Of a stretch of DNA of 64,000 bases, positions 47,163-59,908 are shown one piece after another. Each line of letters opens with the position of its first letter. The first letter of the stretch is position 1. The notes under the pieces are model-generated. The model did not search any database. It was not told the origin of the DNA and was given only the letters and a program-made list of their open reading frames with translations. Source of the DNA: Sodalis ligni (GTDB lineage: Bacteria > Pseudomonadota > Gammaproteobacteria > Enterobacterales > Enterobacteriaceae); NCBI RefSeq assembly GCF_016865525.2, contig NZ_CP075169.1, positions 3,906,337 through 3,970,336 on the forward strand. Reading direction: 5' to 3'. The position numbers and the translations under genes are program-made.

Positions 47163-47841
47163 CGAAATACCTTATGCAAAAGACAAGACGAAAATTTAGA
47201 TAGTGGTAATGCTAAATTCAAATTAATTTTTAGAATAAAATTTCAATGTTTCATACTCCAAGTTATAACAAAATTATTTTTAAAAGTATTCACCTAAACA
47301 GACTTATTAAATAATAATATTGGCAGCAAAATTTTGAACCATAAACATCAAAATTATATTCTAAAAATGTAAGACTAAACAGAAAAATAAAAATAATTTG
47401 CAAATGCAATCAAAAAAAAGCTATGGACTTACAATAAAATTGATATTTTTAGAACACAAACAACAATATAATAAATAATTTTTTGAAATTTGAATAATGT
47501 TCATATGTCACAAATAAACCTACAAAGTGGTCTCAGTGAGATGGGAAACTAACTTTTTAATTGAGGTAAGAGTATTGTAAACAAAGATTTTTTGTTTACA
47601 ATCATAGCAACAAAATGATCATTAAAAAAACCATATACATTTAAATAGCTATAATAAAGAACGAAATTAAATGTATAATAGTTGGAATAGGAATATAACA
47701 TGCACCCAAGAAAAAAAATTAATAAAACAAAAAAATATTCAAATTATTTTTTTATAACTCCTCAATGAGTGAGCATTTATATGTACCAATGTAAATCTGA
47801 TTTTGCCTCATCGCTTTTCGTATCATTTCAGGGTGGATCTA
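47163..47841. other. AT-rich spacer upstream of manC, no gene seen
   Basis: Nearly 680 bp of very AT-rich sequence with long A and T tracts. No ORF or recognisable remnant is visible on either strand. It ends at the IS630 left end. It may contain promoter or silencer-type (H-NS-binding) sequence; that is inference from composition only. Confidence 0.5.
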
Positions 47842-48992
47842 AATAACTGCGCCTAATAGTAGATCACCGAAGGGAACTCAATCCGGTTTGAGCGATCTGA
47901 TCAATCGCCAAACATCACAAATCACCAACCGGACTGAGTTATGCCGATCATAGCACCCATACCCAGAAATGAACGACGCCAGATGCAAAAAATTGTCCAG
48001 AAAACGGCAGATAAGAATCATGCCAGACGCCTTATCGCCATGTTGATGTTGCACCGGGGTGAATCGCTGACTTGCGTTGCTAAAACCCTATGTGCCGCCC
48101 GTTCTTCCGTCGGACGCTGGATTAATTGGTTCACGTTATTTGGTATTGAAGGCCTGAAAAGTCTACCACCGGGCCGTCAAAAAAAATGGCCTGTCGACGA
48201 CATGCTGCGAATGCTCAATTTGCTTGTTCAGCGCTCCCCGCAAGATTTTGGCTATCTGCGCTCACGCTGGAGTACCGAGATGTTAACGATTGAAATTAAT
48301 AAGTTATTTAACTCTACGTTGCATCCTGGCTCACTTCGCCGTTGGTTGCCAGGAGCCGGCATTGTCTGGCGCAGAGCGGCTCCGACCTTGCATATTCGGG
48401 ATCCTCACAGGGAAGAAAAGCTGGCTGCAATTGATGAGGCATTGGCAAAGAACAGTGCTGAACATCCCGTGTTTTACGAGGATGAAGTTGATATCGATCT
48501 CAACCCAAAAATCGGCGCGGACTGGCAGAAAAAAGGTCAGCAGAAACGCATCCCTACGCCGGGTAAAAATGAAAAACATTACCTTGCAGGTGCGCTGCAT
48601 GCTGGAACGGGCAGAGTGGATTACGTGAGTGGAACACGTAAAAACTCAGGCTTGTTCATCGATATGCTATGCCAGCTGAGAAGCACGTATCGCAGCGCCA
48701 AAACGATCACCCTTATTGTCGATAATTACATCATTCACAAAAGTAAAAAGACATTGAAGTGGTTGAAGAAGAATCCAAAATTTATTCTTATTTATCAGCC
48801 GATTTACTCGCCATGGGTGAACAAAATAGAGCTCTTATGGTTAGCATTACACGAAACGGTGACCCGCAATCATCACTGTAAAACAATGTGGGAGTTACTA
48901 AAAAATGTCAGACAATTTATGAAAACCGCATCACCTTTCCCAGGCAACAAACCTGGACTAACAAAAGTGGAGCGGTAATAGGCGCAGTTATT
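47842..48992 (+). mobile_element. IS630-family insertion sequence, complete
   Basis: Inverted repeats AATAACTGCGCCTA (47842-47855) and TAGGCGCAGTTATT (48979-48992) are flanked on both sides by TA (47840-47841 and 48993-48994), the invariant IS630 target. Matching continues one base further (C/G). Length is 1151 bp with a single intact transposase. It lies between manC and the beta-helix gene. Confidence 0.92.
47941..48978 (+). CDS. IS630-family transposase
   Basis: This intact 345-residue ORF has an N-terminal double helix-turn-helix: KNHARRLIAMLMLHRGESLT, and CAARSSVGRWINWF. The DDE domain has VFYEDEVDIDLNPKIGADW (Asp), TLIVDNYIIHKSKKTLKW (Asp) and YQPIYSPWVNKIELLWLALH (Glu). An eight-A run at 48179-48186 (QKKWP) is in frame. 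It is single-frame, unlike IS630 relatives that need frameshifting. Confidence 0.95.
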   Translation: MPIIAPIPRNERRQMQKIVQKTADKNHARRLIAMLMLHRGESLTCVAKTLCAARSSVGRWINWFTLFGIEGLKSLPPGRQKKWPVDDMLRMLNLLVQRSPQDFGYLRSRWSTEMLTIEINKLFNSTLHPGSLRRWLPGAGIVWRRAAPTLHIRDPHREEKLAAIDEALAKNSAEHPVFYEDEVDIDLNPKIGADWQKKGQQKRIPTPGKNEKHYLAGALHAGTGRVDYVSGTRKNSGLFIDMLCQLRSTYRSAKTITLIVDNYIIHKSKKTLKWLKKNPKFILIYQPIYSPWVNKIELLWLALHETVTRNHHCKTMWELLKNVRQFMKTASPFPGNKPGLTKVER

Positions 48993-49104
48993 TAGTAACT
49001 AAATTATTACTACCACGACGATGTACTTAGTTAGCCGCAGTGCCAAAGCGCCCAGTCAAATGTAGATTCTCTAGGGTGTGTCCCGTAACTATTTTTTGTA
49101 CAAT

Positions 49105-50665
49105 CGGACGCATGGTTTAACCACAAAAAGTCCTTTAATTTGGCTCGTTACGATTTCCCTGATGACGGCGGCTGTCAAGGATGTTGGCACCCTTAGTCAT
49201 TTTTTATGCTGCATTTTCCAGCGCTGTTTCCGGTTTGTCCGGATTCAACATCACCACTTCGACGCGCTGCCATTGGCGACAGTGTTTTGACCACCGTTCC
49301 GGGTTGGCCCTTTGGGCTGATTCATACAAGGCTTTTCGGTTTGCCAACAGGGCAATGTCATGCCCCTGATGGCGTTGTTCCGGCGTCACATAACCGATAG
49401 CGCTATGCCGGTGCTCTTCGTTGTACCATCGGCTAAAATACTCAACCCATTGTCTTGCTTCATCCAGGTCCAGGAAGCCCGATGACGGCCACGCCGGAAC
49501 ATATTTCAGCGTCCTGAACAGCGATTCCACATACGGGTTGTCGTTACTGACCCGCGGCCGGCTGTGCGAACCGGTGATCTGCAGTTCTTCCAGTTTGGCT
49601 TTCAGCGTTTGGGATTTCATCGGCGCCCCATTATCGGCATGCAACACCAAGGGCTGCCGGTAGCACTGTTCACGCAGCACGGTACGCTGCAATAGTGCGG
49701 CGGCCTGGTCACCATTTTCTTCTTCGTGAACCTCGTAACCGACGATTTTCCGGCTAAAGATATCTTCTATCAGATACAGATAAAAATACCGGCCACGGAC
49801 TCGGGAAGCCATCCAGGTGATGTCCCATGTCCACACCTGGCGGGGATGACGCATGGGCGCTGATCTCCCCCATGTTGCCAGCTGAAAGAGGTTCTTCCCG
49901 AGGTGGGCGCCCTTACTTTGCGCACAGACACGTTATGAATGGCATATTTTGGGTACTTTGTTCAGGTGCTCCTTGGAGAGATTTACCTGAACGTTATGGT
50001 CACTGGAAAACGATTTACAACCGATTTAACCGGTGGTCTAAAGCTGGGATAATGAACAGTATTTTCAATAAATTACTCCAGATTCTGGACGAAAAAGAGT
50101 TAGTTGACTGGGATGTCATCGCGCTTGATGGCAGCAACATTCGTGCCCTGAAAGCGGCTGCAGGAGCAAAAAAAAACATCCCGATGAACTCAACGATCAT
50201 GGGCTGGGTCGCTCTCGCGGCGGCTTTGGCACCAAAATCCATCTGGCGACAGATGGCACAGGATTGCCATTAAGTTTCTGCCTGAGCGGCGGACAAGCCC
50301 ACGAAAGTCAATATGCGAAAGCTTTACTCGACCGGGTCGGCGTTATTCATAAAAGTGGGTGCCTTAAATCTCGACCAAAAGCCGTACTGGCGGATAAGGG
50401 ATACTCAAGTAACAATCTTCGTATTTATTTGAAAATAAAAGGAATAAAATCGGTTATTCCTTTTAAATCGAATGAAAAGGCCAATCAGGATGGACGTCGA
50501 AAACCCGACACACGACTGTACAAAAACGCAATGTCGTGGAACGTTGCTTTGCGATGCTAAAGAAAATCGTCGTATTGCAACACGCTCAGAAAAACAGCGA
50601 GAAACTACCTGAGCATGCTAAAACTGGGGCAATCAGGTTGTTCTTAAAGCGGTTGTTAAGTTAAG
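49105..50665 (+). pseudogene. IS5-family (IS427-like) transposase, split and frameshifted
   Basis: The 5' part before the insert encodes ARYDFPDD (about 49140-49165). The rest resumes at about 49850 with AWALISPMLPAERGSSRGGR, FWVLCSGAPWRDLPERYGHW and DVIALDGSNIRALKAAAGA. After a nine-A run near 50168-50176 one A is missing; restoring it gives KHPDELNDHGLGRSRGGFGT and KIHLATDGTGLPLSFCLSGG. A further shift near 50530 precedes RNVVERCFAMLKKI. The DDE core is recognisable but this copy is dead. Confidence 0.8.
49168..49844 (-). mobile_element. Truncated IS3-family fragment inside the IS5 element
   Basis: The minus strand codes for the C-terminal ~210 residues of an IS3-type OrfB: RQVWTWDITWMASRVRGRYF (Asp), VLHADNGAPMKSQTLKAKLE (Asp) and NDNPYVESLFRTLKYVPAWP (Glu), ending PDKPETALENAA at 49204. 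No orfA and no matching 5' inverted repeat are present. The fragment is bordered by the direct repeat GATGACG (49161-49167 and 49845-49851), so the IS5 sequence can be rejoined exactly. Confidence 0.8.
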
Positions 50666-53465
50666 GGACACACCCTAGTTCGAAAAATTCCATCATTGTC
50701 AAGCACAATATTGTTTGTAATTGGCGCAGGATAGAATAATTTGCCTAATGACACTCCACCCCAATCTGCTCCCCTTGCTCTGCAGTTAACCAGATACCAA
50801 GAACTGACCGCTAGCTCCAAGTCGCTGTATTTATAGACGCTGATGCAACCGCAATAAGGTCCGTTCGTTGAGGTTGATTTTTTAGCGCCTTCTAAGTACT
50901 GGGACGGCATGGAGACATTCGCAATATATATCTATTGTGAAAAATGCAGTGGTTTCGGTCTCACTATGTGAGAAGATTTGGAGGTTAATTTGTACTGTCC
51001 CCAGCGCGCTATTTCCGTCCACAAAGAGCCAGTTGTTAGTACTCTCAATTTGCCTGATTACGCCATTGATAAAAGAAAACTCTGATATTTTTACACTAAC
51101 GCTCTTCAGGTGACAGATATATGGTATAGAGGAGAACATTTAGCAAGTGCAAGAAATATACATGCCAGTTATCTGCGCCACATAACATCTTACCACTGTC
51201 AGCTTACAATATTTATAATAAAATATCACGTTATCCTTAAACTGAAAAATGTTAAAATTTTGCTTAACCGAAAGACAAGATTTCAGAAATTATTATTTAG
51301 AGAAAGCACTATTTTAGTGAATACCGATATTCGGTATAGTACTTATATTCTCTGTATAAAAATCAAATTGGTGTATGGATAAATATTTTATTAAAAAATT
51401 TTCGAAAAATTTGAACCATTTATTTTATCAATTGGACATAATATTAGCCTCCAATCACCCGCAATATTTTGTGGTAGAAAAGTAATTGAAAAATCTTTGA
51501 ATCGTTAGTAACCGTAATTACCCTCTTTACTACAGTTAATTGTTTGCCATTTAGAACTCTAATAAGAGAACAAGCCAATTTCAGAGGATGGTTTATTATT
51601 GGCAAAACAGCAATATCGATATTAATTTTTCCTAATTTTCCTAGAGCAGGAGTCCGAATTTTTTTTATTATAAAAGAATTTTCATCTTCTACAATCAAAG
51701 AACTTATATTCGACTCTAGTGCAGCATTTCTAGATAAATTATCTCCACTTGACCATGTTGCTAGAATACTAGTGGATAGTCCATTGTCACTTGTGAAATT
51801 TCCTTCAATTGATTCAGCAAAAAATTGCAATGGGTCCGATATAAATCCAATTCCACGTAGATTAGATACAGATTGAACAATTTCATTGTTAATGGAATCA
51901 TTGCCAGATGCATAAAAAATTATTGCAAAATTATCAAAACCAGGCAATTCAGTTATCCGTGAGTCAAATTCCAATACTAATGGATTGATCCCACCACCGA
52001 TATGATTATTAGACCAAGTAAGACCACTTATTTTATTTGTTAATGAATAAATAATACCGTTACGCATACCAGATATTCCATTAAATAAATTACCTGAAAT
52101 ATCTGTACCAGAAACATAACCAAAATTTATTTTTCATAATCTGGTAATGACAAGCTTCTGGGTTTATCTTGGTCTTCTAATGGGCTACAAATTAATATTC
52201 TCAATAAATCTTTGCTAATTAACTCATTCCCAAATTTATTACTAGTAATCCTTAGCCCTTGACCAGAATTATTGAATTTTTCTGATGGTATAATCCAAAT
52301 ATCTGCGCAATTACTTTTGCCCCCACAAAAAAAATTCTGAAATATCCATGCGTTGTTTCCTCCCCTTCCTAATTTTATTTTATATTTAAAACCAAAAACT
52401 CATTGTTACTTATATTAAATGAATCCGTTAGGCCAACGAAGGCGATCGCAATCGCTTGGCAAGATTTATCAATAAATTTACAGTTTGTTATCTTTAGATT
52501 TGGCATATCTGATGAATTGGATGATATGCAGTTAGTAGATTGATTGGCAAATATACAATCGGTTACTACAAAATTTTGTCTGACATTGGGTGCATTATCT
52601 AAAATTTGAAATATGCCTTTGCCTCCAATAAATGAAATATTTGATAATAATAATTCACTACAATCAGTCATGCTTATAAAAAATATCACTTGTGACCTTT
52701 AAAACAGTTTTGTTTCCCTCGCCCTTCATAAAAGAGATTTGGAAAAATTACTCCCTTTGTTCCGAATAAAACCACTGCCGTTATATAAATATTCACCCAG
52801 ACCCCATCTAATCTCAATACCATCAAGCTCAAGGTCGTTAACATTCTCATCTATCTTTTTATAAAATATGCCACGACTCATTGCAAATGATACACAATTA
52901 TCTATTTGTTTGGTGCAATCTTTCTCAGGGATTATTCCAAACCAACCGACATCAACAAAATCCTCAATCCTACGCTTCCAACAAGAACCATCTTTTCCAA
53001 TTATGATCATTCCTCCATCATCAGTAGATGACTGGTCTTCTCTATCATAGTAAAAAACCACTACCTATATCTTTTGTATATTCATTCTTGCTATCATAAT
53101 TATAATAACGATTAACATAGACTTGCCGTAAATTACCTGTTGGTATGATTTCACGCAATTCATTGATGGTTTCACAAAAATTAAGAAATTTCGATAAATT
53201 TAACTCATGTATTGCTGAAAAAATTATCTGTTTTGTTTCCTCGGTGATATTATTTTTATCGACTAAGTTTACACTTGTACTAGTATTATTTGCGATGACT
53301 GGAAATTGAGTAGCGACACCTTTTCTAACATAAAACAATCCCATCAGTGTTGATGGTAACATCAATCTCAAAAGCATGCGGCGACATAAGATCAGTTTCA
53401 TATTTTAGAGCCTAATGTTACATGCTAACACAAAAATTATGAGTGAACAGATAATAAAAATTTTA

Positions 53466-54670
53466 TTACTTGATAGTATTAATAAAATTGTTTAATATTT
53501 CTTCTTTATCAAGATAATTTTTAGCGTAATTCTGAGCAATGGTGTTAAATTTTGGCATATATAGCGCTTTTCGTATAGCGATTATAAGATCAGAACAAGA
53601 TTCGGGTTCCGATAAAATAGCTATACCAGGAAAATCAATACATAGTTGCCCCAATTCGGTATTTATATCCGCCGTTATAACTGCATTACCCCCAACCGCC
53701 AGAATATTAGTCAATTTTGATGGTAACACAGAATCTGCCGCACCTTTTTTCTGAATCACTAAATGACAATCGGCCATCTTTAATAATAGAGGGAGCTGCG
53801 AATATGGCAATAATGGGCTAAAAATAACATTTGATAAATTAAGTGTTCGAGAGTAGTTCTCTAAGGCGTCTTTGCCACCACCTTGACCTACAATTAAAAA
53901 ATGACATTTTCCTTTGCCATCTCCTTAGCAGCATCAATCACAACCTCTAATCCTTGTTTAGCACTAATATTCCCTGAATAAAGAATGATTCTATTGTTAG
54001 CAGGGATTTTCATATCTTGTATTAACCTAGCAACTTCCTTTTCATCAACTTCTTTAAACCTATTAACTTCTGACCAGTTTGGAAAAAAATTAGTTTCGAG
54101 TCATTTATTCCTTTCTCAATCCCTTCTCAATCATTCTTTTGAAATGGTTGAGACATGGTCTACAGATTTTAGACACCAACGTTCAAAAGAAATGGCTAAT
54201 TTTGCAAAGGCGCCTTGCTTAACCATGCCCAAACCAATCATGGCATCAATTTCATAATCCTGAATATGTATTAGTGTTCTTGATTTGCTTACCTTACTAA
54301 CCAAAATCATACCTGGAACGCAAAATAACGTTGGAACAATTGTGATAATTATGTCTGGTTTCCATTTCACTTGAGCTAAAAGGGAAAAATGAGCTTAAAG
54401 CAAAACTAATGAGATGTAATAATCTTTTTTGTCGTTAGCTTTGTTGGCACAAAAGAGGACAACGTATTATTTTTGAATTATCTTTTGTTTCACATGAATA
54501 TTTCCAAGCAGAGTATCCCTTATGAATTTCCCATTCTGGATAATATGGAGGCGCGGTTATAACTCTAACATCGCAGTTATTAATTTTCATCCATTCAAAC
54601 ATTTCTCCAGTATATTTTCCTGTTCCAGTAAGTTCTGGAGAAAATTGATACCATATAATAATATTTTCAT
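53466..54670 (-). pseudogene. wcaI: Colanic-acid fucosyltransferase WcaI, frameshifted
   Basis: The start is ATG 54670 (MKILLYGIN, reached after a shift), then FSPELTGTGKYTGEMFEWMK, VRVITAPPYYPEWEIHKGYS, IITIVPTLFCVPGMILVSKV, TLIHIQDYEIDAMIGLGMVK, HVSTISKE, and the C-terminal CHLVIQKKGAADSVLPSKLT and NILAVGGNAVITADINTELG. It is a close match to E. coli WcaI, a GT4 transferase of the colanic-acid cluster. Frames change near 54650, 54450, 54120, 53910 and 53820. It lies directly after gmm, as in E. coli. Confidence 0.9.
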
Positions 54671-54673
54671 TAG

Positions 54674-55148
54674 TTAAAACCGCCTTAAAATATGTATTAT
54701 AAAAATAAGCTTTAGTATTAGAATGAACGGCTACTGTTTCAGTAAGCTCTTTTGGAGTGAACCATCTATAACTTGAATGCTGTATATTATTAAGATTAAG
54801 TGATTTTCTTGCAAGCTTTATCTGGTAAGCTAAAACAACGTAATGTGTTGTTTCTGTATCATCAAAATAATTATCTTTATAAAATGTTCGAATACTCCTT
54901 AAAAGTACTGCAAGAAACTGTCGCAGTTCTATCAATACATCCGGTTTCAGTACTTATTATGCGTTTGAAGGCTGTTTCCAAATTTTCATCTTTTAAAATT
55001 CGACCACCAGGAACAAACCAAGAACCAGATGCGGGTCTATTTGTTCTGTATCCTAACAAGTATTCCCCTACATCTTCAATAATTAAATCAATAGAGACCA
55101 ATGGCGCATTTTTATAATAAATTTAAAAGAATTGGTATCAAGGAACAT
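54674..55148 (-). pseudogene. gmm: GDP-mannose mannosyl hydrolase Gmm (WcaH/NudD), frameshifted
   Basis: The start is ATG 55148 ([13 protein letters not shown]). At about 55113 TATAAAAATGCG lacks one A, restoring [40 protein letters not shown] is the modified Nudix box of this family. A shift near 54930 leads to [20 protein letters not shown] and SSYRWFTPKELTETVAVHSN. The stop is near 54674, 3 bp before wcaI. It hydrolyses GDP-mannose or GDP-glucose in known members. Confidence 0.85.
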
Positions 55149-55175
55149 TTCAGCCTCTGAATCTTTCTTGATTAG

Positions 55176-56105
55176 CTAAAACCAATTATATGTGTCTCTT
55201 AGACCTTGCTCAAGAGGGATAGCAGCCTCCCAACCCAAATTTTTAGCCTAGTCACATCTAATAATTTTCTAGGCGTTCCGTCCGGTTTAGTGCTATCGAA
55301 TATTATTTTCCCATCATATCCCATAACTTTTGAAATTGTCTCTGCAAGCTTTGCAATAGTGCAATCTTGACCTGTACCTATATTGATATGGGAAAGCATC
55401 TCTTGTGTATTTTCTTTGTATTTTTTTGTCAAGGTTCATAACATAAATACTTGCCGCAGCCATATCATCAACATGTAAAAATTCCTCATAGGTCTTCCAC
55501 TACCCCAGACAATAACCTCAGGAGTTTCATTCAGTTTTGCTTCGTGGAATCTGCGTAAAAGTCCAGGTATCACATGCGAATTATTTGGGTGGAAATTATC
55601 ATTTGGCCCATAAAGGTTTGTAGGCATTACTGAACGATAATCATGTTTAAATTGCCTATTATAAGATTCACATAATTTTATCCCTGCTATCTTAGCAATA
55701 GCATAGGGCTCATTAGTTTCCTCAAGCGTCCCCTGTAGCAATTCCGTTTCTCGAATTGGTTGGTGCGCCATTTTAGGATATATACAAGAAGATCCTAAAA
55801 TAGTAGCTTATCAACCGAATATTGATGTGCGGCATTTATAACGTTACTTTCGATTACCAGATTTTCATAAATAAAATCCGCAGGATATGTGTTATTAGCT
55901 GCAATTCCGCCTACTTTAGCAGCAGCCATATAGACCTGATCAATATCATTTTAGAGAAAAATCCAGTACTGCATTTCTATCTAAAAGATTTAACGTGTTC
56001 CTGTCTGATACAATTATTTGGTTAGAATCAGATAGAGCTAGCTGTTTCACTATAGCTGCCCCGACCATTCCCTTATGACCAGCAACATAAATTCTATTTT
56101 TTCAT
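55176..56105 (-). pseudogene. fcl: GDP-L-fucose synthase Fcl (WcaG), frameshifted
   Basis: From ATG 56105 the first codons ATG AAA AAA TAG need one extra A to give NRIYVAGHKGMVGAAIVKQL, the NADP-binding start. [53 protein letters not shown] (catalytic Tyr-x-x-x-Lys) and [20 protein letters not shown] follow. Further shifts occur near 55950, 55800, 55480, 55440 and 55250. The C-terminal LEQGLRDTYNWF ends at TAG 55176-55178. It performs the last step of GDP-L-fucose synthesis after Gmd. Confidence 0.9.
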
Positions 56106-56108
56106 AAA

Positions 56109-57770
<1,662 letters not shown>

Positions 57771-57774
57771 TTTA

Positions 57775-58860
57775 AATTCCTTGAGCAAAAGATTTAAAAA
57801 TTTCAAATTGATAATTTGATATCTTTTAAAATTATTAATTCTTTGCTGCTTAGAAATGGGCATAAGTCTATCTGATTTTGTTATAGCATGTATTTCGTCG
57901 ACTACAAAATTCGCAAAATTACTAATGTTATCATTACTTAACGGGTATGAGATTCCATTAAGTGAGAATATCATTTCTTTCATACAACCGACTTCGCTGC
58001 CGACAATTATAACGCCCAATTGAGCAGCTTCGTAAACGACCAAAGGTTCAGCTTCATTTTATATTTTGATGGAAAAACTAAAAGTCCAATTTTTCAAGAA
58101 AATTGGTTTTGGCATCCCCATAAATAGGGCCTAGATATTGGATATTTGAGTGTTGAGTCATATCTAATACGATTTTTTAGAAAACTCGTCAGAAAATGGA
58201 CCTGCAATGATGGCGCTGAACGGTATATTTCTATCTCGTATCGTTTGACACACTCTCGAAAATACATCTATACCTTTATCGATTGATATATTCGCTAAAT
58301 ATCCTATAGTAATAACATTACTGTTATGATCAGCAGATTTATCAGAGTATAATTCTATATTCTGCTCTTGAAAAAACAGAGTTAGAAAGTACTCCTACTT
58401 TCGCTGGAGAAATCGAGTATACCAGTAGAAGTAGATCTTTCATTTTTCGCCTAAAACTATGTGATAGGCTTTGTTCTCTGTTATAGCGCAAATATTGGCA
58501 AATAAGTTAGACTTTTATTTAGGTATGCAAAAGAATGATGATGAATGAAAATCGAACAATTAAATTTTGCGCATATAAAGAGATAAATAAAATCAAAAAT
58601 TGCCCTTTCCCACCATTGATAGCTCGATAAATTTTTCTATCATTTGTTGAAATCAATACTGAAAATAATTGTAATATCACCTTTAAAGAATGTAATAATT
58701 TAATAAAAATCCAAAATTTTGAATTAAACAGTTTATGAAATTTTTGGGCTGGTATCTATAAGTTTAGATTTTGATCCATCCAAAGAATAAATATCATACA
58801 TAGCTTTATTGATATTAGACATGCCGTGCACCGGTGGGGCATATCAACTAAGAAAATCAT
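57775..58860 (-). pseudogene. Family 4 glycosyltransferase, heavily frameshifted
   Basis: ATG 58860 overlaps the previous stop by 4 bp. MIFLVDMP, one lost C in ATGCCCCACC, then PPVHGMSNINKAMYDIYSLD, a motif common in GT4 proteins. The middle is scattered over frames (VITIGYLANISIDKGIDVFS; FSAIIAGPFSDE). The C-terminal part EPLVVYEAAQLGVIIVGSEV is open and runs without a stop into the wcaF frame, implying that a base was lost just upstream of its own stop (TAA next to the wcaF ATG in another frame). Linkage unknown. Confidence 0.75.
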
Positions 58861-59898
58861 GAATTTTCCTCAAGTATTTTCAATATTTGACTACCCATAG
58901 AATCAGTAGTTAATTTTACAAAGGTAGTTAGTGCACCATTGGCTAAATTATTACGTAATCCACGGTCTAATGACAACTTTACTATTTTATCTGAAAGGTC
59001 CTGGGCGTCATTACGCGAAAACAACAATCCATTAACGCCATCCTCTACGTAGCTGGGTTCAGGTCCCATATGTTTATGAAAGTTTGAGTGGACAATAACT
59101 GGAAGTCCTAACGCCATATAGTGAACAACGGAAAGACCAGCGTCACCCCGTATGAACCTAACAAAGAATTTGAAAAATCCTTTTAATTAATTGATCTTCG
59201 TAAATAGTTCCATGGAAAATTGCGAAGGGTATTTTCTTTTCAAGTGTTCAATATAACTTTGATCACCTCCGCCAATTATATCTATTTTAAGATTTTTACT
59301 TTATTAGAAGCTAGATTTATAGCGTCTAATAGAATCTCTAGGCCATTTCCTGGCCGTAATCGTCCTATAAAGGCTATGCTATCATTAGGCGATTTATTTA
59401 TATTTACTACTGGTTCCAAATATAAAAATTATCTATGTTTTTATTTTCTTATGTAGAAATTTAGGCATTTTATCTTTTAAAGACTCTGCGCAAAATTTAT
59501 TATAACAAATATAACCATCGCAGATCATCAAGCTGCTGATGTAGATTATCTTTGCAGTAATCCTTTTTTTATACCCACCTTGCCCATGCAAATAAAGCTT
59601 AAATTTATAAAATATTTTTGACATCAGCAAAATTTGCAAAGATGAATATTTGAAGTCACCGAAATGAATCACAGTTATATTATTCTTTAATATATATTTC
59701 CAGTCTATGCCTTTAAAATGAATCATTCCCAAACGGTTTTCTTGATTGAATCTTTTGATGGCAAAATTCGTTTCACCTGACTCCTGAAAATTTTTGGTGT
59801 ATATCCACAATAGACAGTGAAATTTTCTATTTTTTACTAATGTCTTCAAAAATGCTTCTCGGTATGATGTCATATACGGTTGAAAAAATCACTTTCAT
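58857..59898 (-). pseudogene. Family 4 glycosyltransferase, frameshifted
   Basis: ATG 59898 (MKVIFSTVYDIIPR) is followed by a shift into SYREAFLKTLVKNRKFHCLL, ITVIHFGDFKYSSLQILLMS, and LHGQGGYKKRITAKIIYISS. After shifts near 59440, 59320 and 59170 the frames give KILKIDIIGGGDQSYIEHLK and finally the nucleotide-sugar region MALGLPVIVHSNFHKHMGPE and YVEDGVNGLLFSRNDAQDLS to the stop at 58857. The pattern is GT-B, family GT4. It differs from named E. coli wca transferases, so the repeat unit here is probably not canonical colanic acid. Confidence 0.78.
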
Positions 59899-59908
59899 AC
59901 ATGGAGTC

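Larger units (their letters stand above)
49075..50674 (+). mobile_element. IS5-family insertion sequence carrying a fragment of another IS
   Basis: Inverted ends GGTGTGTCCC (49075-49084) and GGGACACACC (50665-50674) are flanked by the 4-bp duplication CTAG (49071-49074, 50675-50678), as in IS427-type IS5 elements. Without the 677-bp insert at 49168-49844 it would be 923 bp, a normal size. Its transposase is split by the insert and frameshifted. Confidence 0.88.
49031..53401 (-). pseudogene. Secreted right-handed beta-helix protein (WcaM-like), interrupted by an IS5 element and frameshifted
   Basis: The N-terminus at ATG 53401 has a twin-arginine-like signal (CRRMLLRLMLPSTLMGLFYV). Next come VANRYYNYDSKN-type strands and FVDVGWFGIIPEKDCTKQID, a start typical of pectin-lyase-fold or tailspike-like proteins. 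Asn/Ser/Ile-rich strand repeats run to about 51440 (LKITNCKFIDKSCQAIAIAF; ISGLTWSNNHIGGGINPLVL). The 3' part ends at DGIFRTR, where the IS5 sits. Across the IS it continues ESTFDWALWHCG and stops at 49031-49033. About 900 residues are implied. WcaM of the colanic-acid cluster is also a secreted beta-helix protein with a Tat-like signal, but shared ancestry is not shown. At least five shifts are present. Confidence 0.6.
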
